Shown: piece by piece, positions 17,112-24,235 of the stretch
Layout of the letters: every line of letters begins with the position of its first letter
How positions within the stretch are numbered: position 1 is the first letter of the stretch
Notes under the pieces: model-generated
What the model was told of the DNA's origin: nothing
The model's database searches: none
The model's input: only the letters and a program-made list of their open reading frames with translations
Program-made: the position numbers and the translations under genes
Assembly (NCBI RefSeq): GCF_002160525.1
Contig: NZ_NFKT01000035.1
Coordinates: 1-47,327 of the forward strand
Source: Lachnoclostridium sp. An169
GTDB taxonomy: Bacteria > Bacillota > Clostridia > Lachnospirales > Lachnospiraceae
Direction of reading: 5' to 3'
DNA: 47,327 nt

Positions 17112-17854
17112 AAAAAATCGGTTTCCTGGGATGCGGGAAGATCGGACAGGCACTTTTGAAACATATAAAAGAAAAGAGATATGGACAGGTGGTGTTTATT
17201 GAAGATCCTTTTGCGGATCTTCCGGGAGAACCCGTGGTGCGTTCCCCCAGGGAGGAACTGTACGGGGAGACAGAGCTGGTGATCGAGTGCTGTACGGCGG
17301 ATGTGCTGAAAGAGCACATTGAGCTGATCCTGAAGCACGGGGATCTTCTCATGTTTTCCGTGACCGCTTTCTCGGATGAGACATTCGAGAAGAAGGCCCG
17401 TGAACTCTGCGGGAAATATGGAAGAAAGATCTATATTCCCCACGGCGCGATTCTGGGGACGGATGGAATCTTTGATGGAAAGCCGGTCTGGGAGAGCGTG
17501 GAGATTACGACTACAAAGAGCCCCAAAAGCCTTGGCAGGACAGATACAGAGAGAACTGTTGTCTACGAGGGCCCTGCCCGGGAGGCGTGCAGGCTCTATC
17601 CGAGAAATGTCAACGTCCATGCAGCTATCGCCCTTGCGGGAATCGGTTTCGACCGGACGAAGTCCAGGATCGTGTCCGATCCGGCTGTCAGCACCAATGC
17701 CCATGAGATACGCCTGAAGGGAAGCGGCATTGACATTGCCATGCACATTGAAAGCTATGCAGCCGGCGCGGTTACGGGGGCTTATACACCCTGGTCCGCA
17801 TGCGGCAGCCTGGACCGGATCTGCGGGGAAGACAGCGGAACACGGTTTGTATAG
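17108..17854 (+). CDS. Aspartate-dehydrogenase-like oxidoreductase (NadX/DUF108 family)
   Basis: A 248-residue NAD(P)-dependent enzyme. GCGKIG (8-13) is the dinucleotide-binding loop. IPHGAILGTDGI and the signature RNVNVHAAIALAGIGFD, with TNAHEI nearby, match L-aspartate dehydrogenase, which oxidatively deaminates aspartate to oxaloacetate via iminoaspartate. I start at ATG 17108 (GTGGGAGG at 17096-17103). No nadA or nadC is beside it, so a catabolic rather than NAD-biosynthetic role is more likely. The real substrate may be another amino acid. Confidence 0.84.
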   Translation: MKKIGFLGCGKIGQALLKHIKEKRYGQVVFIEDPFADLPGEPVVRSPREELYGETELVIECCTADVLKEHIELILKHGDLLMFSVTAFSDETFEKKARELCGKYGRKIYIPHGAILGTDGIFDGKPVWESVEITTTKSPKSLGRTDTERTVVYEGPAREACRLYPRNVNVHAAIALAGIGFDRTKSRIVSDPAVSTNAHEIRLKGSGIDIAMHIESYAAGAVTGAYTPWSACGSLDRICGEDSGTRFV

Positions 17855-17878
17855 AGACGGATATGAGGTGATGCGGAT

Positions 17879-19141
17879 ATGAAAGAGAAACAGGAAATCA
17901 CAGAAAGTGCAGAACGGACAGACGGATCAGAAAAGACAGAAAGATCGGAACAGATCAGAAAACAGTTCTGCAGGCTGGCAGAGATCGGCAAAGAAGAAAA
18001 CGAGACGGGGATCAGCCGTGTCTTCGGGAGCCCCTTCATGGAGACGGCACAGCGGGAAGTCCGGGAATATTTTGAAACATGCGGGCTGACCGCCTGGATC
18101 GATCCTGCGGGCAATGTCCACGGCCTGCTGAAAAGCGGCAGGAAGAATGCTCCCGTGATCTACGCGGGCTCCCACCTGGATACGGTAAAGGAGGGAGGAA
18201 TGTTCGACGGGCTTCTGGGCGTGGTGGCTGCGGCGGAATGTGCTGTCTCTCTTCAGAGGGAGAAGATCCCGCTCTCCTGTGATTTTCACGTCATCGCCAC
18301 CAATGGAGAAGAAGGAAATGAACTGGGCGGCACATTCGGGAGCAGGGCCATGGCAGGGCTGCTCCCGCTGGAGTCGGCAGAGTATCTGGAAAAGGCTGAA
18401 AAATACGGCTATACAGAGGACGATCTGAGAGCGGCCTGCATGGACTTTTCCGATGCAAGGTGCTGGCTGGAACTCCATATCGAGCAGGGACCGACACTCT
18501 GGAAGCAGGGGGAGCAGATCGGGATCGTGACCGGTATCGTGGGGCTGCAGAGGTATGCGGTGACGGTATACGGGAAGAGCAACCATGCCGGGACCACCAT
18601 GATGGAGGATCGGGACGATGCCCTGGTCACAGCGGCCAGGCTGATTCTGGAAGGGGACGCTCTGGCGAGAAAGACGGGGCATCATTTCGTGGAGACGGTA
18701 GGCATTATGCATGTGTACCCCGGTTCCGCTCCGGTGATTCCGGACCGGGTGGAGATGGTTCTGGAGATCCGCAGCGAGGACGAGAGCCGGATGGACTCCT
18801 TTATGGAAAAATACCGTACTGTTGCCGAACATACAGGAAAAGTTACCATAGAGCCCATTGTCAGAAAAGCGCCGGTTACGTGCAGCAGTAAGATCGCCCA
18901 TGAGATCGGCGGGGTGTGCAGGGCATGCGGAGTATCATACCGGAAGATGCCAAGCGGCGCCACCCACGACGGCAACGCCATGGCACAGCGGATGCCTGTG
19001 GGAATGATCTTTGTGCCCAGTGTGGAGGGAATCAGCCATGCCGGGGAAGAATGGACAGACTGGGAGGATGCGGAGCGCGGCATGAGGATTCTGACAGAGA
19101 CAGTGAAGAGGCTGATGGAAGAGGAGGATGCAACATGTTAG
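17879..19141 (+). CDS. M20-family amidase: N-carbamoyl-L-amino acid hydrolase / allantoate amidohydrolase-like
   Basis: Zinc hydrolase of 420 residues. Metal-site motifs are AGSHLDTV (His99), GGMFDGLLG (Asp110), NGEEGNELGG, ELHIEQGP and GISHAGEEWT; the substrate-binding PSGATHDGNAM and GKSNHAGTT are also present. The family removes the carbamoyl group from N-carbamoyl amino acids (giving amino acid, CO2 and ammonia) or acts on allantoate. GAGGTGA at 17865-17871 supports the start. The first 28 residues are charged and may be a non-conserved extension. It overlaps the cyclic amidohydrolase gene by 7 bases, matching consecutive steps. Confidence 0.9.
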   Translation: MKEKQEITESAERTDGSEKTERSEQIRKQFCRLAEIGKEENETGISRVFGSPFMETAQREVREYFETCGLTAWIDPAGNVHGLLKSGRKNAPVIYAGSHLDTVKEGGMFDGLLGVVAAAECAVSLQREKIPLSCDFHVIATNGEEGNELGGTFGSRAMAGLLPLESAEYLEKAEKYGYTEDDLRAACMDFSDARCWLELHIEQGPTLWKQGEQIGIVTGIVGLQRYAVTVYGKSNHAGTTMMEDRDDALVTAARLILEGDALARKTGHHFVETVGIMHVYPGSAPVIPDRVEMVLEIRSEDESRMDSFMEKYRTVAEHTGKVTIEPIVRKAPVTCSSKIAHEIGGVCRACGVSYRKMPSGATHDGNAMAQRMPVGMIFVPSVEGISHAGEEWTDWEDAERGMRILTETVKRLMEEEDATC

Positions 19142-20526
19142 ATCTGCTGTTAAAGAATGGAAACGTATATCTGGACGGACATTTTACCTATGCTGATATC
19201 GGGGTGAAGGGAGGAAGAACCGTATTTGTCGCTTCGCCGGGAACATACACGGAAGCGGAGCAGACGCTGAATCTGACCGGTCAGTATGTGATCCCGGGAG
19301 CCATTGACACCCATATGCACGTCCGGGATCCGGGACATACGGAGAGAGGTAACTTCTATACCGAGACGCTGGCTGCAGCGGCAGGCGGTGTGACCACGAT
19401 CATGGAGCATCCCATCAGCGTGCCGCCTCAGTACAATGTGGAAATCCTGGAAAACCGGATCCGGCGTGCCGAGGCACAGTGCGTGGTTGACTTCTGTTTC
19501 TACGGAGCAGCCGGAGGAGAATTCCCGGAAGAGATCACAAAACTCGCCGCCGACGGGCGGATCGTGGCATACAAGACATTTCTCCACGCTGCGCCGGAGG
19601 GCAGGGAACAGGAGTTCCGGGGACTGACCATGGCGGATGACGGGGAACTGATGGCAGGGATGCGGGAGCTTGCAAAGACCGGGCTGATCTGCGCATTCCA
19701 CGCCGAGGACAATGACCTGATCCAGTATAATATCCGGAAAATGAAAGCGGAAGGCAGAACTTCCGGGAGAGACCATGCCTTAAGCCGCCCGGTGATCTCC
19801 GAGGTGCAGAGCGTGGAGCGGGTGCTTCGTTTTGCCGGGGAGACCGGGGCGAGAGTGGAGATCGCCCATGTCTCCACACCCCAGGCAATGGAGCTGATCA
19901 GACAGGCAAAGAGAAGCGGGCTGGATGTATACGCGGAAACCTGCCCTCATTATCTTTTCCTGAATGAGGACGCCCTGGAAAAATTCGGTCCCTTTGCAAA
20001 GTGCAATCCCCCGCTGAGAAGGCAGGAACTTGTGGATCAGTTGTGGGAGTACGTAGTTGACGGAACCGTGGATTACATCGGAAGCGACCACAGCCCGTTC
20101 CTGTATGAGGAAAAGACAAAGGGGCTGAAAGACATTTTCGCCGCCGTGTCCGGATTCCCGGGAGTGGACTTAAGACTTCCCCTGATGCTGAACGCAGTGA
20201 AGGAAGGGAAGATCACTCTGGAGCGGGTAACAGAGCTGCTCTGCGAAAATCCGGCGAAGATCTTCGGGATTTTCCCGCAGAAAGGAACCATACGCCCGGG
20301 GGCTGACGCAGACTTCGCGGTGTTTAATTTCGACCATACAATGACCGTGGATAAGAAGAAAAACTATTCCCACGCCAGAGATATCGCAATCCCCTATGAC
20401 GGCTGGAAACTGAACTGCCAGGTAAGCTATACGATTCTCAGGGGGCGCATCCTGATGAGGGACGGTGTTGTGGATGAAGGGGCGAAAGCATACGGGCAGC
20501 TGGTGTGCCCGGGAAGACAGAGGTAA
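19135..20526 (+). CDS. Cyclic amidohydrolase: allantoinase/dihydroorotase/hydantoinase family
   Basis: A 463-residue amidohydrolase-superfamily enzyme that opens a cyclic amide or ureide ring. DTHMHVRDPG (His60, His62), carboxylatable Lys147 in VAYKTFL, IAHVST, ETCPHYL and GSDHSPF supply the binuclear metal centre. Overall, especially TTIMEHPISVPPQ and AKCNPPLR, it reads closest to allantoinases. The start ATG 19135 lies within the end of the M20 gene. In sequence with that M20 enzyme it would convert a cyclic ureide to an N-carbamoyl (ureido) acid and then to an amino acid. Allantoin, a 5-substituted hydantoin and dihydroorotate are all candidate substrates. Confidence 0.88.
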   Translation: MLDLLLKNGNVYLDGHFTYADIGVKGGRTVFVASPGTYTEAEQTLNLTGQYVIPGAIDTHMHVRDPGHTERGNFYTETLAAAAGGVTTIMEHPISVPPQYNVEILENRIRRAEAQCVVDFCFYGAAGGEFPEEITKLAADGRIVAYKTFLHAAPEGREQEFRGLTMADDGELMAGMRELAKTGLICAFHAEDNDLIQYNIRKMKAEGRTSGRDHALSRPVISEVQSVERVLRFAGETGARVEIAHVSTPQAMELIRQAKRSGLDVYAETCPHYLFLNEDALEKFGPFAKCNPPLRRQELVDQLWEYVVDGTVDYIGSDHSPFLYEEKTKGLKDIFAAVSGFPGVDLRLPLMLNAVKEGKITLERVTELLCENPAKIFGIFPQKGTIRPGADADFAVFNFDHTMTVDKKKNYSHARDIAIPYDGWKLNCQVSYTILRGRILMRDGVVDEGAKAYGQLVCPGRQR

Positions 20527-20585
20527 ACCGCCCTGCTTGCTTTTTTATATTGATTGCTATATGATGAGAGAAAGGAAACGGACAG

Positions 20586-21281
20586 ATGGAAGAATATACA
20601 GTGGAACAGCACGCGGTCCTGATCGGACTTGCAGGAAAGTATCTTGAAAAATACGCAGGCGAGTACGGAACGGATCTGTTTATCAACAGCATTGTAAAAT
20701 ACGGGAACCAGCGCGGGCAGAGAATGAGAAAGCGTGCGCTTGCAGACGGGAGACCTCTGAATTACGAGACATTTCTTGCGTATGGGGAATTGAAGCTTGA
20801 CACGCTGCCCGGGGACTACAGTGTAAAGTCAGAGTCTCCGGTATATATCAACTGCTGTCACAGATGTATGTGGGATGAGGCGTGGAAGAAGTTCGGGCTT
20901 TCCAGATACGGAGAATGGTACTGCAGATATATTGATATCAACCTGGTGCAGGGCTTTTCCAATGATATGGTGATGATTGCAAAGACCATGAAGGGCCTTG
21001 GGGATGAGTGCTGCACTTTTGTAAATGTAGGTTACGAGCAGACCGAAGAGTCCAAAAAGAGAATTGCGGACATGAAAGAGGAACTGAACGGAAAATACTG
21101 CCGGGACTTCCTCTATCATGAAGGACATTTTCTGAACGCCGTGAGGCGGATATGCAGCGCGCCTCTCAAAGAAAATTATTCCCGTTTTGAACAGGATATG
21201 ATGAATGAGTTTGCCGGAATCTACGGGAAAGAACTGGCGCAGAAGGTAATGGAAGAGTCAGAGAAAGATTTTGATAACTGA
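20586..21281 (+). CDS. L-2-amino-thiazoline-4-carboxylic acid (ATC) hydrolase family protein
   Basis: A 231-residue soluble protein that I recognise as the ATC-hydrolase family (PF14196 type). Landmarks are a conserved CCHRCMWDEAWKKFGLSRYG segment and WYCRYIDINLVQGFS, with several Cys/His/Asp residues. The name comes from the Pseudomonas enzyme that opens the thiazoline ring to N-carbamoyl-L-cysteine. In that pathway the next enzyme is an N-carbamoyl amidohydrolase; this unit also encodes one at 17879. Most family members are uncharacterised, so the substrate may be another cyclic amidine. Ribosome binding site AAAGGAAA. Confidence 0.75.
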   Translation: MEEYTVEQHAVLIGLAGKYLEKYAGEYGTDLFINSIVKYGNQRGQRMRKRALADGRPLNYETFLAYGELKLDTLPGDYSVKSESPVYINCCHRCMWDEAWKKFGLSRYGEWYCRYIDINLVQGFSNDMVMIAKTMKGLGDECCTFVNVGYEQTEESKKRIADMKEELNGKYCRDFLYHEGHFLNAVRRICSAPLKENYSRFEQDMMNEFAGIYGKELAQKVMEESEKDFDN

Positions 21282-21299
21282 CCGGAAGGAGAGCAGGGT

Positions 21300-21929
21300 A
21301 TGGAGAATTTACGGACAAGAGCATATACGGGGATAAAGGAGAAGATTATTAACTGTACTTATGCCCCCGGCAGTTTCCTGGATTCGATATACCTTGCGCA
21401 GACCCTCGGAATGAGCAGAACGCCGGTGCGCGAGGCGCTGACCATGCTGGAACAGGAAGATCTCGTCACGATCGTTTCCCAGAAAGGAGTCATGGTCCAG
21501 AATATCACACTCAAAAATGTAAGGGATGTCTATGCCACAAGAGAGATGATCGAGCCTCAGATGATTCTCTGCTATGGAAAGGATATACCGAAAGAGACGC
21601 TGGAAGACTGTAGAGAAAGACTGACTGTCGATATGTCTTCCCTTCCCGTGGAGGAAGTCGTTGAGCTGGATGATCTCCTGCATAAAATCATTATGCATGC
21701 GTCCGACAATTCCTTTATTATTCTTCTTTTCCAGAAACTCTGCGATCAGAACCGGAGAATCCAGTATATGACGCGAAGTCTGACGGAACGCCGCCGGAAG
21801 AACCAGGACAGGCATATTGAGATTCTGGACCTGATGCTTCAGGAAAAGCTCGAGGAGGCGTCAGAGATGATGCGGTCGCACCTGAAAGAATCCCGGGAGG
21901 ATGCTTTCCGCTATATGATCAGTCACTGA
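21300..21929 (+). CDS. GntR family transcriptional regulator, FCD type
   Basis: A 209-residue repressor. The N-terminal winged helix contains SIYLAQTLGMSRTPVREALT, typical GntR, with wing VSQKGVMVQNI. The C-terminal part is helical (IEPQMILCYG to MRSHLKESREDAFRYM) as in FCD ligand-binding domains, which often sense acids through a metal site. It closes the catabolic gene series (GGAAGGAG ribosome site). Most likely it acts on the TGTTGTATACAACA palindrome at 8521-8534, with a pathway metabolite as inducer; this is inference. Confidence 0.9.
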   Translation: MENLRTRAYTGIKEKIINCTYAPGSFLDSIYLAQTLGMSRTPVREALTMLEQEDLVTIVSQKGVMVQNITLKNVRDVYATREMIEPQMILCYGKDIPKETLEDCRERLTVDMSSLPVEEVVELDDLLHKIIMHASDNSFIILLFQKLCDQNRRIQYMTRSLTERRRKNQDRHIEILDLMLQEKLEEASEMMRSHLKESREDAFRYMISH

Positions 21930-21933
21930 GGAG

Positions 21934-21962
21934 TTGCCAGTATCCCCAAAAACGGTTATAAT
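21934..21962 (+). promoter_or_regulatory. Sigma-A promoter of the DUF3842 gene
   Basis: TTGCCA (21934-21939), 17-base spacer, TATAAT (21957-21962), just after the GntR stop codon. It separates the catabolic unit from the DUF3842-lar region and argues for the TTG start at 21994. Confidence 0.72.
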
Positions 21963-21993
21963 GGAGAACAGATTTTGGGACGGAGGTGTTTCT

Positions 21994-22410
21994 TTGAAAA
22001 TTCTGATTATTGACGGACAGGGCGGAGGTCTCGGAAGACAGCTTGTGGCGGCGGTAAAGGAGCGTTTCCCGCAGATTGAAGTGATGGCTGTGGGAACCAA
22101 CAGCGCTGCAACGAACTCCATGCTCCGTGCAGGGGCAGACCAGGCGGCTACCGGAGAGAATTCCGTGCGCGTGGCGTCTGCGAGGGCTGATGTTATCATG
22201 GGACCGGTGGGGATCGTGATCGCGGACTCCATGCTGGGAGAAATCACTCCGCAGATGGCTCTGGCTGTGGGCCAAAGTCATGCAAAGAGAATCTTGATTC
22301 CGGTCAATCTATGTGATAATATCGTTGTGGGTGTTTCAGAATCATCCATGGCAAAAAATGTACAGAATGCAATGGACGCGCTTGAAAAGCTGCTTGGGCA
22401 GCAGTCCTGA
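21994..22410 (+). CDS. DUF3842 family protein
   Basis: A 138-residue protein beginning LKILIIDGQGGGLGRQLVAAV, a Rossmann-like nucleotide-binding opening with a glycine-rich loop. It continues with GTNSAATNSMLRAGAD and GPVGIVIADSMLGEITPQMA. I start at TTG 21994 with GGAGGTG (21982-21988); longer versions would begin upstream of the promoter. It is a protein of unknown function of the DUF3842 type. It sits directly before larE-larB-larC, so a link to nickel-pincer nucleotide metabolism is suggested but not shown. Confidence 0.8.
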   Translation: MKILIIDGQGGGLGRQLVAAVKERFPQIEVMAVGTNSAATNSMLRAGADQAATGENSVRVASARADVIMGPVGIVIADSMLGEITPQMALAVGQSHAKRILIPVNLCDNIVVGVSESSMAKNVQNAMDALEKLLGQQS

Positions 22411-22423
22411 GAAAAGAGAGAAT

Positions 22424-22498
22424 CCGGCAGAAGCCGGAAGGAGACGGCAGAAGCCGTATAAGAGAGTGCAGAAGCTGTATAAGAGAGCGCAGAAGCGC
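22424..22498 (+). repeat. Tandem mini-hairpin repeats with AGAA loops
   Basis: Four AGAA tetraloops occur at 22429, 22449, 22470 and 22491 (period 20-21 bases), separated by GTATAAGAGAG-like linkers. Three have perfect but different stems: CCGGC/GCCGG, ACGGC/GCCGT and GCGC/GCGC. The third copy pairs only GC/GC. The stems vary in a compensatory way, which suggests an RNA-level or structural constraint rather than coding. Confidence 0.65.
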
Positions 22499-22574
22499 CG
22501 GAATATGCATACATACGGAAAGGCACATATCTGAAAAGAGCGTGCTTTCATAAAATATTTTGATAAGATACTAG

Positions 22575-22617
22575 GAAGGTATCTGTTTTCAGGAGGGAAC
22601 AGACGCCTTCTTTTTTT
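22575..22617 (+). terminator. Terminator-like hairpin in the larE leader
   Basis: GAAGG (22575-22579) / CCTTC (22606-22610) and TCTGTT (22582-22587) / AACAGA (22598-22603) form one stem with a small internal loop, followed by TTTTTTT (22611-22617). An alternative hairpin, GATAC (22567-22571) / GTATC (22579-22583), would disrupt its 5' arm. It may end the DUF3842 transcript or attenuate larE; no clear promoter was found between 22500 and 22570. Confidence 0.65.
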
Positions 22618-22670
22618 GCGTGGGAGAAAAAAGAAGCAGATACTTTTATTGTAAAGGAAGGACTCAGATT

Positions 22671-23429
22671 ATGACGACACTGAAAGATTATTTTAAAAGT
22701 GTACCGAAAGCGGCGGTGGCTTTCTCCGGAGGAACGGATTCGGCATTTCTCCTGTGGGCGGCGAAGACGTATGGGTGTGATGTCACAGCATATTATGTGA
22801 AAACGGCATTTCAGCCGCAATTCGAACTGGAGGATGCCGTAAGATTTGCCGGAGAACTGGACATTCCTCTTAAGGTGATCCGAAAGGATATTCTGGCTGT
22901 GCCGGAGGCGGCCCAGAACGGACCGGACCGCTGCTACTACTGCAAGAGAGCACTGTTTACCGCCCTGTGGGACGCAGTGAGAGCAGACGGCTTCAACGTT
23001 CTTATGGACGGAACCAATGCCTCGGACGATGCAGGAGACCGTCCGGGTATGCGCGCCCTCCGGGAGCTGGAAGTGCGCTCCCCCCTAAGAGCGTGCGGGG
23101 TTACGAAGCGGCAGGTACGGGAGCTTTCTGAAAAGGCAGGGCTTTTCACCTGGGACAAGCCTGCCTATGCCTGCCTTGCAACCCGGGTGCCGACAGGAGT
23201 CCCCATTACGGAAGATGTTCTGCGAAAGATTGAGAGTGCGGAGCGCTCACTTGAAAAAATGGGATTCCGGGACTTCCGGGTGCGGCTGTACGGCGATGGC
23301 GCGAGGATACAGGTGAGAGAGGAACAGCTCCCACTGCTGATGGGGCAGCGCAACGGCGTTCTTGACGCGCTGAAAGCGTATTTCCCTGCAGTGCTTCTGG
23401 ATCTGGAAACCAGAACGGGAAAGGAATAG
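22671..23429 (+). CDS. larE: Pyridinium-3,5-biscarboxylate sulfur transferase LarE
   Basis: ATP-dependent sulfur insertase for the nickel-pincer nucleotide (NPN) cofactor. The PP-loop SGGTDS (19-24) adenylates the carboxylates. Cys168 in YACLATR corresponds to the sacrificial cysteine of the Lactobacillus enzyme. There is also a CYYC pair (Cys88, Cys91); together with Cys168 this could fit LarE variants that carry an iron-sulfur cluster. The product, 252 residues, is of family length. Start ATG 22671 follows AAGGAAGGA. First gene of larE-larB-larC. Confidence 0.92.
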   Translation: MTTLKDYFKSVPKAAVAFSGGTDSAFLLWAAKTYGCDVTAYYVKTAFQPQFELEDAVRFAGELDIPLKVIRKDILAVPEAAQNGPDRCYYCKRALFTALWDAVRADGFNVLMDGTNASDDAGDRPGMRALRELEVRSPLRACGVTKRQVRELSEKAGLFTWDKPAYACLATRVPTGVPITEDVLRKIESAERSLEKMGFRDFRVRLYGDGARIQVREEQLPLLMGQRNGVLDALKAYFPAVLLDLETRTGKE

Positions 23430-23467
23430 AACGTAAAGTGACAGAAAATGCGGAAGGAGAAAATAAG

Positions 23468-24232
23468 ATGGATAATAAACAGGAAATACTGAAATTGCTC
23501 CGCAGTGTTGCGGATGGAAAAACCACGCCCGAGGATGCGCTTTTGGAACTGAAAGAAGAGCCTTTTGAAGACCTCGGCTATGCAAAAGTAGACTATCACC
23601 GCAGTGTCCGGCAGGGCGCGTCCGAGGTGATATACGGGGCGTCCAAGACACCGGAGCAGATCCTCGGGATTGTTACTGCCATGGGAGCGCGCGGCTGCGG
23701 CAATATTCTGATTACACGGATCCATGAGGAGGCGGCTGAGCTTCTGCAGAAGAAGGTTCCGGTTGACTATCACCCGGAGGCGCGCCTTGCGGTTGCCTTC
23801 CCGAAAGAGCAGGAGCACCGGGGAAATATTGTGGTGGTCACGGCGGGGACAAGCGACCTGCCGGTTGCCGAAGAGGCGGCGCTGACGGCAGAAGTACTCG
23901 GAAACAAAGTGACCCGGGTCTATGATGCCGGGGTCGCCGGACTGCACAGGCTTCTTTCCAATCTGGATGTGCTGATGAGCGCCCGCTGCATCGTTGCAGT
24001 TGCCGGGATGGAGGGCGCACTTGCTTCGGTGGTGGGCGGCCTGGTGGACTGTCCGGTTATCGCAGTGCCCACAAGCGTAGGGTACGGCGCAAGTTTCGGC
24101 GGATTGTCCGCCCTTCTCTCCATGCTTAATTCCTGCGCTTCCGGGTGCAGTGTAGTTAATATTGACAATGGATTCGGCGCCGGGTATCTGGCGGGAAGGA
24201 TCAATCAGATGGAAGGAATCAGGGAGGAATAA
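23468..24232 (+). CDS. larB: Pyridinium-3,5-biscarboxylic acid mononucleotide synthase LarB
   Basis: Carboxylase/hydrolase that converts nicotinic acid adenine dinucleotide to the biscarboxylated pyridinium mononucleotide, the first NPN step. The C-terminal half is PurE-like with AVAGMEGALASVVGGL and GYGASFGGLSALLSMLNSC ending in NIDNGFGAGYLAGRI. At 254 residues it is of normal length. ATG 23468 has GGAAGGAG in front; an earlier in-frame GTG would add ten unlikely residues. It is 3 bases from larC. Confidence 0.94.
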   Translation: MDNKQEILKLLRSVADGKTTPEDALLELKEEPFEDLGYAKVDYHRSVRQGASEVIYGASKTPEQILGIVTAMGARGCGNILITRIHEEAAELLQKKVPVDYHPEARLAVAFPKEQEHRGNIVVVTAGTSDLPVAEEAALTAEVLGNKVTRVYDAGVAGLHRLLSNLDVLMSARCIVAVAGMEGALASVVGGLVDCPVIAVPTSVGYGASFGGLSALLSMLNSCASGCSVVNIDNGFGAGYLAGRINQMEGIREE

Positions 24233-24235
24233 GAG

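Noticed and set aside
8573..21929. Reading the unit as a standard allantoin or purine degradation operon
   Set aside because: No ureidoglycolate enzymes, oxamate carbamoyltransferase (FdrA type), carbamate kinase or allantoin permease are present, and the importer is of amino-acid type; allantoin remains only one option.
22424..22498. CRISPR-like periodic repeats
   Set aside because: Units are about 20 bases with no unique spacers, and no cas genes are nearby; mini-hairpins explain the pattern better.
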